The notes under the pieces are model-generated. The model had not been told where the DNA came from. It worked only from the letters and a program-made list of their open reading frames with translations, and made no database searches. Shown here piece after piece: positions 50,501 through 64,000 of a stretch of DNA of 64,000 bases. The translations under genes were made by a program, and so were the position numbers. The stretch comes from Dromaius novaehollandiae (taxonomy: Eukaryota > Chordata > Aves > Casuariiformes > Dromaiidae): positions 11,493,448-11,557,447 of the forward strand of contig NC_088108.1 of assembly GCF_036370855.1 (NCBI RefSeq), given 5' to 3'. Position 1 is the first letter of the stretch. Every line of letters begins with the position of its first letter.

Positions 50501-53500
50501 GATGCATGTGAAGGTGCTTTAACTAAAAAGTGATCAGAGATGATGTTTGACTTGAATAAACACATAATAGAATACATTTGTTCCTCTGCAGTTTTTTACC
50601 TGCATCTTTTGGACCATTAAATGCTATTGCCAAATTCTGGGAAAAGAGCATTTGGAAAGGGCATGCTAGTTTGAGCTGCTCATCCAACGCAGATCCCACA
50701 AGACTCCTCTTCTCATTGACTCAAAAGTAAATGATGGCATCCAGAATGTTGCAGGAAGGACTAACCTTGTTGAAGCATCATGCTTAAAGGGTGCTGAGTG
50801 AACTCAGCATAGAGCCTTTGGGATCTGGTACAGTTGATAGCGATTACGGTAGGAGACAGAGGATACAGATTAGACAGAAATAATGTTTTTTTTCTGGGTT
50901 CTGTCTCTATTTATAGTAATAACAGAATGATCAGGCAGAATCATTCTCTTTGTAATCAGATACAGTGGAAATTATTACACCCTGCATTCACACTCATGAT
51001 AGTGCCAATTTCTGAATACCTTGTGGATTTATCTTTATCTGTTAGGTACTGAATTCTGTAAGCTGACTTTACTGGAAACATGGCTCTCGAGTTTTTCTTG
51101 TGGACCAGAAGTAGCCTGCTGCAGGGCTTGTTCACTACTGGGGTCATGCCTGGCCTGTTGGTGGGCTGCTCTGGAGGTACACAAGAAGTGTGATTCATGG
51201 GCAGTTGCAATCAGTTTGCATAGCCTCGTGGACCACAATTTGGGAACTACTGGCTTAGTAACATAGCCACTCTGCTGCTGTTCGTACAGTAAACTCATGC
51301 AGCAGTGCAAGAAATAGTCATAGTGGCAGCAAACAAAAATTATTTTCTGGTTCTGAACCTTCTACATCACAGACCTGTTCCCTAAGATGAACTGTGAAGA
51401 AGGAGGTAGTAGAAAAAGAAAGAAGGAATTTGATCCTGACAAAAGACATTATTGTTTGCTATTGTTGCTATTTTATGCCTTTGTTGGTTTCACTACTGTT
51501 CCTTTCTATCAAGCATGATAGCAGGTGTCATTAAAGAATACTAAAGGGAAGCAAGTCCTTGCTAATTTCCGAAAGGCCTTATCCAAACCTTGAGCAGCTT
51601 TTATTCTGCCACACTCTGCGGAATTACAGATACCCAGCTCATCCTCTCCTGTGCCTCACCCCCATGACATTTGCTTTGCATTTCCACAGTTTGCATGCAC
51701 ATGGGAGCAGGATCTGTGTGGTAGCGGGACTAACTCCTCCTCTGCTTTATAAACAGAATGATACTGCACAAAACATCACCTTTAGCCTGAACAAGGTAGT
51801 CATGTGTACTTTGGTGTCCTTGTCGTAAAGTGCTAATTGCAAGGTTTTAATGTTTGAAATGGAGAGTTGCTTAACAGAGAAGGTGACCTCTCTGTTAACA
51901 GTACCTGAATACTGATGAGCTTATTCACTTTTCCTCTGGGGCAGTTCTAATGAGGGGAATATAGGGTCAGTTAGATTTCAGTATTAGCAATAAATGGAGG
52001 TCAGATTTCTGCAAAATTCGTATTTTGTAATTATACTAAGGATGCTGTCCAAAATACCCTCTAAGACCTGCAGCAGCTATTAATCCAGAATACCGAGTGA
52101 AAGATTAGAGTTTGTAAATGTTTAAATACTACATCAGTCCTTGCCAGAGACCTGCATTAAAGAATTCGGTAGCATTACCTGACATCTTGTTTACACAGGC
52201 TTCCCTGTTTTCAGAGCTTCTCTCTTTATTGTACTCACCATGTAGCTTGAGAAATTATCTGTGTCAATATGTATGTGCATAAAGCTGTTTCTCAAGGGCT
52301 ACACTGCAGTGTGCTTGCCTGCCTGCAAGAAGTACTTGGGCAAGTGCAATCTCTTTGAGGATTACCTAAAATGTAGAGATGTTCCCTGGAATGGCTGTGG
52401 GGAGGGCCAGGAAGTCTCTGGTTCCTCAGTACTTCCAGCCCTTCTCTGGCCAGCACATCAGAGCGGGAGCTGGTAGTACTTAATTTGCACATTTGTAGGC
52501 CAGACAGGAAATGGGAGAAGCCATGACTGAGGCGTGCCGTTGATTCAGTACTTCTTGTGGTGGTACAGCGTGTGCCTCGCCCAGTGCTCTGTACTCTGAA
52601 GTCAGTCTAAGTAGTGTCTTAGAAACAACTCTGATGATACGTGTTTGGCAGAGATCGTTGTATGAGATCACTTGCGTAGGACTTAGGAGAGTGTGTGGCA
52701 GGTCTGTGTGACTCACTTCAGCCAAGGAAAAATGACTGTATGAGATGAAGGCTTATAAAAATGCAATTTAGAGATTTATCAACATTGCAGTTCAAGCATA
52801 GTGGTTCAGGCAGATCCATATTGTGATAGGTACTTCACTTCCTCACCAAATGTGCCAGAAAAGGTTACAGTTATTAGTGCAAGTATTAATGGTTTTAAAA
52901 TGCCTCTTTCTCATTTTTTTCATGGTAACTTTCGTGTGCAGCAATAAAGCTTTGTTTAGTACATAAAGCAAAAAGGAAAGTATCATTTTTTTGTTTGTTT
53001 TTTATATCAGTTTGGGGATAAATGGTTTCTGCCAATTGCAGGCTTCCTGTAGTAGTTAGTCAAATACTTTTTATAATGCATGGGAAGTAAATAATAGCCA
53101 ATATTCTCCATTTGTGATTAATCACATTGATTCACAGAGAACAGCATGGTTCTTTGAGAGTTTGAGTGAACTAATCACAGTGCCCAGCCATTTGCTTGTG
53201 GAGACATACCCTCTTAGAGTGACTTAGTGTGTAGGTGTAGAAGCAAATTCCTTAGATTTGCTAATGATGTGGCATTTGGAGTTACTGCTTTGAGCCAAAT
53301 GCAACTTCTGTTTGCAGCACAAGGGATACAGCAGAGATGACCAAGTTCATCACATACTTTGTAAAGTAAAATAAAATTATTTTTCTTCTGATACTTGCAT
53401 TAATTTCTTTGTAACACCTCCTCCTTAGATGCTGACTTGTGTGATTATCACCAACTGAGGTAATATTTTTTGGCTCAAGAACTTTGAATGCTAAGGAAAG

Positions 53501-55052
53501 TGCAATTTCCGAATGACACTGAGGAAATCCTCCTTTTAGGAAAAACTGTGTGTGGGAACTTTCCTGAAAGCATCCTCAGGTATGTAAATGCTACTTTATG
53601 GGATCTGCTATAGATCTGATAGTACAGATATTTCTTACACAGATTTACTTGCATTAGTAGGATTTTTCCACTAACAAGATTACTGTGCTGCATTTTTGTT
53701 GTCTCTTAAGTTGGGTCTGTCACGGATACTGATGTTTTGAGATACTCTGCCTTTATGGTGTTATCCATCTGTGTTAACGACGCTTATGCAAGCACTACTG
53801 TGGACCCCAGAACCTTCAGTATATACGACAGCATATTGTTAAGCCGTGTCAGATTTGATACTCGGTGGTGGTGGTAGCTGGAGGAGGCTTGTATCTGTGT
53901 GGGCTTCCTTCCACTGGAAGCACTGGCTTCTACCGGAATGGCTATGAAGGGATGTTTTATGAGATGTCTCTAGTTCAGGCACGGTTTGGTTTTAAGCTTT
54001 CCCATGACATTCCTGACTAATCGCACCTAAAATGGTGTTTTAGTTCAGGAGCTGAATGACAGGCAAGTCAGATGTCCATACATCCAGAGCAGAGTGGACA
54101 CCTGAGATGTGGGACCTCACTGATCATTACAGTCCATCAGAGAGATACTGTTAGGGCCCTGATCTCAGTGTTTGCAGTCATTTAGCTGGCATCATTCCTG
54201 TTCACTGTTTAGCACCAGAACTTGGGTGCTGTTGGAAAAAGAATTTTTGTATCTGTATAATTTATTCTTCTAGTGGATTGAGCTTGAGTTGATTGCTAAA
54301 TACTCATGTTAGGCAAACCAGGAAATCCACATCAAGTACCACTTAACATATTTGCATTTGTGAAAGGCAGGCTATACAGTAATTAAACACATGTGCAATA
54401 GCAGAATAATTCTTTGGCTTTTTCAATGAGAAGTCTCCAAATGAAAATGACAGAAGTGTCACTTGGGGATGCACTGCTAAATACATTTCCTGCTAGCAGC
54501 TGATCTATGCTAGAACAGTTGCTGGTACTTGTGAGGTACAATGTTTATAGATAAAATTAGTTCCAAAATATGCAATCAAATATACCAAACAATATTCATG
54601 ACCTGGTTGCATATAATGTGCTCTGTATTAACTGAATTTTTTTCCTCAGAGTTCTTGATTTGATTTGGGCATTTCCAATATGTGTAGAAAGGAAGTATAA
54701 GAACCACATAAAGAATAAACTTCACTGTAGTAGTTTAGAAAATTATATTTATTTGAATGTATATGCACATTCTGTGTAACATATACATACTGGACTCTTG
54801 AATCACACATCCCAGAGGACAGTAGGATTGTGGCAGACCATTTTAGCTACTGCTCCTGTAAGATGCATAAGCTTATGTTGAGTGCATAACTTAAGCTTGA
54901 AAACATGCTTACTTACAGAGCAGAAAAACAGGCTGTTCACCACGCCATTCTCCTGAAAAGTTTAGGCAAAGCAAATCAATTATAGAAAACTATAAAACAT
55001 TCAGTATTGTTTGCAAACAGCTGAAAATATATAAATCTGATTAATTGTATGC

Positions 55053-55076
55053 TTTTTTTTTTTTTTTTTTTTTTTT
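55053..55076. repeat. Poly(T) tract, 24 bases
   Basis: An uninterrupted run of 24 T; it could be the A tail of a minus-strand retroposed copy, but no parent is recognised. Confidence 0.8.
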
Positions 55077-57369
55077 AGTTTTTGAGTAACTCTGCTCTCC
55101 TCCAAATTATTCCTGTAGGTATTTCAACAAAATAGCTAGTTTGCATTACAGAAATGTTTAGATGGAATAAAGTTTCATAGTTCAGTTCTGAGCTGGTTCT
55201 ATTTTTGAGCATTGATATCAGCTCCAGTAAAAGATGTCACAAATCTGGGGACTATTGGTATGAATCCCTTGGTGGTTTTCAGGTAAGTTCCTATATTTCT
55301 ACTTCCGATTTTCCAGACACAATGAGTGCACGTGTAGTTTAATACATATGCAATAACATTAGCATATCTGGGGTGTGCCACATGTATTGTGCACATACAG
55401 TATAAAGAACTTGCGCAAGTGCAGCAGGTCTCCTGTGGCTTGCACGTACTGGAGGTACTGCACAAGCCATCCACACAGCAAGTGGGTGCATTCTCCAGTT
55501 GATGTGCACATTAAGTCTGTCTCCAGAAAGCATTAAATTTTTCATGTGCTTTTGCTATTTATGCATTGTACCTGCTGTGAATTAACTGCACCTGTTAAAT
55601 GTTAAACCTACTGCCCTGGCTCTGAGTGAGCTGCAAGGCATCCAGAAATCCCAGACAAACCTTTAGAATTTTCATATTCCCTTTGGATAATATTTGCAGG
55701 TGCAGAAAGGGGAGCATCTTGGAAAATCTGGATTGGAAAATCTATTTTCAAGGTCATTTTTCTTAGTGCAGATAACTTCAAAGTTACAAAAATATCACAA
55801 CTTGCACAATCCCAGAGGCACGGAAAGACTAATCCACCCACTTGCCTGCCTCTGAGGCAGGATCTGTTGTCTTTGAACTTTTCACATTTGGCTATCAATT
55901 TTCTTTCCAAATGCTTGTCCTCAATATAAAAAAAAAAAAAAAAAGTGACAAAACAGGTCATTTCTGTCTGAGAACTCATGCTGCCAACATTCTAATTTTG
56001 ATAAGAGAGCAATAAAGTCCTGAAGCACAGAAAGAATAAAAGTATAGATTCCATTATAGATGGAATAATTCTTTATATTACCTCCCTATAAATGCAGGCA
56101 TTTTCTTTAGGGTTTCTTTTTTAGGGTCTGATTTTAAAGACATTGGTATTTGCCACTATGTTTCACTATTTATCAGTCATTTATAGTCAAAGGAGCACCT
56201 GGCATTTGTGAAAAAGAAAATACACATGCCATCTTGGGCAGCATTGCCATAGTGGCTTTCGCATACAAGTGAGTGAAAAATTGGTTGTTTATTTGGTATA
56301 TTTTTCATCATTTTGCTTGCTTGTTGCATGTCTAGGAATACACAGTCACGGTCTTTTAACTCGCTTTTTTAGTAATTATTTTGTGTGCTGCCTTATGATA
56401 CCCTTTTAGTCACTGGTAGCTGTATAGTTGCAGATTGGGAAGCACTTGCATAGTTAATAGTGAGTTTATATTGTACAAAAATACCAGCAGTAAATATATT
56501 CTCTTTGCCACAATTAAAAGTAGATACCATGCCAAATTTCAGAGCTTTCTATAAAGCCAATTCTTCCTGAAACTTTTAGTAAGATGAGGAGGGGGAAATG
56601 GGCAGCTTTTCTGTCTGCTAAAGCCAAGATAGGACTTCGATTAACTTTTGAACAATCCATCAAAACTGCTGTGGCCTCTTCTGGCCCTTTACGTAGCCCA
56701 GTAGTTTCCCTCATACTTATCCTTTACTTGTGATCCCGACCAGTCCTGCTAGCGCACATTTCCTGCTGTCAGGACTCCACTCTTTGATCAGAATTGCCTA
56801 ACGCACACTAAAACTGCAAAGTTAGAAAAAGAGGTCAATTGTCTAAAAGCAAGGCCCTGCCTGCCAAAACGTCACGGAGGAGGAAACTTAGGTGCAGCTG
56901 AACAGCTGAGCTAACCCAAGCGCCTCTCAGGTCTCACAAGTGGTAAGTCATGGAAAAGAGGCTGGTATTAGGGACTTGCATGCTGCCTGCTGCATGCACT
57001 CCCACTAACAGCTTACATCAAGCTGACACTTGCTGGGTCTTGGAGTGACCCAGAAAATCCAAATGTATGTTTAAAATATATAATGTAAATGTTAACTGGC
57101 TGTAGTACTGATTAACAAATAGGATTAAAATGATGTATGACTCTGAGACAGCTTCTCTAAATGTTAACTCTAATGCACTTGATTTCCTCATTCCCCAAGG
57201 TTGGTATATGCGTGTGGAGGAAATCATTGTCGGAATAACATTAAATATTCCCTCTCCCAGAGAACTACCACGGTAAGTGCATGGAGACTCCTGGAAGGCA
57301 TAAAACAAAACGGGGTTAAGGTCTCTTATTCTATAGTACTGTCTCTCGAATGATCGCATGTAAACGTAC

Positions 57370-57815
57370 CTTTTTTGGTGAACCGTCCTCCTCCTCGGGT
57401 GTTCTTTCTCTCCGTCCTCGTGAGCTCCCCCCGCTGCTGCGGTCGCAGGTGTCTCTCCAGCCCCCCGTCCCGCTCCCGGCCGGCCCGGGCGCCCCCAGCC
57501 CGGCGGCTCCCGGGGCGGCGCCGGCGAGCGCGGTCCTTGGCGGGGCGCGGGCGCCACCCTGCGGGCGCGGCGGGGCAGGCCCGGGCCGGGCTGCGGGGCG
57601 CTTCTGCGGGGCGCCTGCCCGTCCCGCTGCGGGAGCGGGGCTGGGGGCGCCGCTTGCCCAGTCTGGGGCGCTGGCTGAAGCGCAGGCCCGGTTCCCTGCT
57701 CTCCCTCCCCCCTCCTTGCCCCGCAACTGCGCAGACCAAAGGGGCTGCTCTCTGGGAAGGGCCCCCAGCTGAGCTCTCGCTCGGATCTCTCCCACAGGTG
57801 TGGGCCAAGGTGCAA
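57370..57815 (-). other. Candidate divergent first exon at the IDS CpG island
   Basis: On the minus strand the GC-rich block 57420-57730 leads into a near-consensus donor AAAAAAG|GTACGT after 57370. All three frames are open for long stretches because of the base composition. The frame that ignores the donor stays open down to 57018 (265 codons from 57815), but its product is unrecognised. This may be the first exon of a divergent lncRNA or an unknown gene. Confidence 0.25.
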
Positions 57816-58353
57816 ACTTGTCTGTCCTGGGCTTTCCTGCTGTCATCTTAGTACATATGCTGTTCAGTTCCATTTTAAAAAATAGCTTATTTGGGAAATT
57901 ACATTTTTTTCAGTTCCTGATACTTCGCTTGTGTGTTTATAGTTTCCAGACGTGAATCACCAACGGCACGCTGCAGCCAGGGAGGTGAGGCAGGAGTGGT
58001 GCCGGTTTGGCAGCGGGCACAGCAGCGGGTCGCCGCTTTGAGAAGGCGCGCAGTGAACGTGGAGCTGCCCGGGCGCAGCGCTCCCGCGGCCGGAGGGCAC
58101 CGGCGCTCCGCGGAGCCACGGAGCTGCTGCCGGGGGTACGGCCGACACGCGTGTCGCAGCGCGGCCGCCCTCAGGGCGTCCCGGGGAGCGCGTTGCCGCT
58201 GCCCGCGCCGCGGGGGCCGAGGGCGAAACCCGGGGGACGGTGCGCGCCCCTCCTGGGGGCGGCTCTGGCGGTAAAAGCTGCGCCGAGCTGCCGCCCCCGT
58301 GGCCGCCCCGCCCCGCCCCGGGAGGCGGCCTGCCCGCCGCGTCCCGCCCCGCC
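57400..58353. promoter_or_regulatory. IDS: Two-part CpG island and IDS promoter
   Basis: CpG-rich sequence occurs in two blocks, about 57420-57730 and 57960-58750, separated by a more ordinary stretch of about 200 bp. The second block contains the IDS start. A triple GC box (Sp1-type; reverse complement of GCCCCGCCCCGCCCC) at 58305-58319 lies 35-50 bp before the ATG. The first block probably serves a divergent transcript. Confidence 0.8.
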
Positions 58354-63468
<5,115 letters not shown>

Positions 63469-64000
63469 GTAAGCAGTCAATACAGTGCACTGAAGTCAAA
63501 CCACTCCTGTTGTTGAAACACAAGGGAATAGTTTGCTGCTTCTGGATGTTCCAGGGTACTCAGCACCTGACAGTTTGCAAAAACTGTGAATTCTCCGCCT
63601 TTCATGCTGTTGCCTCTAACTTTGTAGGCAAACCTTCTCTGTAACTGCACTGTGTAGGCAGTCAGTCTACTAGCAAGGGGACAAAGAGGTGAGCCTTCAA
63701 CTGACAATAATAGTGTGTGCTCTTGATTATTTCTGTTTTCCACCATCACTGCTGAGGGATGTGTGTTCCTGTGTAAGGGAGTGTATGCATCAGTTATCAA
63801 CATCCCATCTGTTTTCGTTAGCTAGATCTGTTTCAAGCCACCATTTAATATATCTTTTTGCAAGATTCTGGTTGACTCCCAAGTGCTTATGTGGCCGGAT
63901 CCTGAAAGAAGGGGAATTGATTGGTTTGCAATATCTTCCTTGAAAGAACTGCTGAGAAATAGTTAGAATTTTCTAACTGCCTCCTTCCTGGCTTACTTCT

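Larger units (their letters stand above)
34935..57330. other. Long intergenic interval between TMEM185A and IDS
   Basis: Both flanking promoters point outward, so this interval of about 22 kb lies between two divergent genes. I recognise no protein-coding exon. It holds a CR1 LINE fragment (36590-37050), a SINE-like relic (41365-41510), a GC-rich patch with good splice signals (38454-38626), a T24 tract (55053-55076) and small palindromes such as ACACTGCAGTGT at 52301-52312. The longest isolated frame, 49440-49826 (128 codons), has no domain I know. Confidence 0.55.

Overview
The window is vertebrate nuclear DNA, most likely from a bird. It holds three strong CpG islands, GT-AG introns of roughly 0.1-2.9 kb, very few recognisable transposable elements, and a gene set matching mammalian Xq28 (EOLA1, HSFX/HSFY, TMEM185A, IDS). 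From general knowledge, this block lies on chicken chromosome 4 (4A in songbirds). Nothing prokaryotic is present, and no CRISPR, operon, tRNA or rRNA was seen.

Layout. 1-7840: AT-rich flank with no recognised gene. 7840-8725: CpG-island promoter. 8726-10804 (+): EOLA1, two coding exons, 155 aa. 11040-18690: intergenic, with a perfect 67-bp tandem duplication, a 21-base G run, a GC-rich block carrying a 34-bp minisatellite, and two long A tracts. 18764-20746 (-): a heat-shock-factor gene of the HSFY/HSFX type, two exons, 447 aa. 23302-34502 (-): TMEM185A, seven exons, 350 aa. 34000-34930: its CpG island. 34935-57330: about 22 kb with no recognised gene, holding one old CR1 LINE fragment and a SINE-like relic. 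57400-58353: a two-part CpG island. 58354 to the right edge (+): IDS (iduronate 2-sulfatase), exons 1-6 only; the remaining exons lie beyond the window.

The four genes do not form one pathway. IDS is a lysosomal hydrolase, TMEM185A a multi-pass membrane protein, EOLA1 a small ASCH-domain protein, and the HSF gene a DNA-binding factor whose mammalian relatives are mainly testis genes. The value of the window is comparative. It shows an apparently single-copy HSFX/HSFY relative beside TMEM185A. As I recall the human map, the EOLA1-HSF-TMEM185A block is also inverted relative to IDS.

I did not find a clearly new biological system. The best leads are possible divergent transcripts at all three CpG islands, an altered ASCH signature in EOLA1, changed N-glycosylation sites in IDS, a perfect 15-bp-arm hairpin near 2.75 kb, and the structured GC-rich block at 16.45-17.04 kb. 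Splice sites were placed by eye, using reading-frame continuity and recalled human proteins; no alignment was run.
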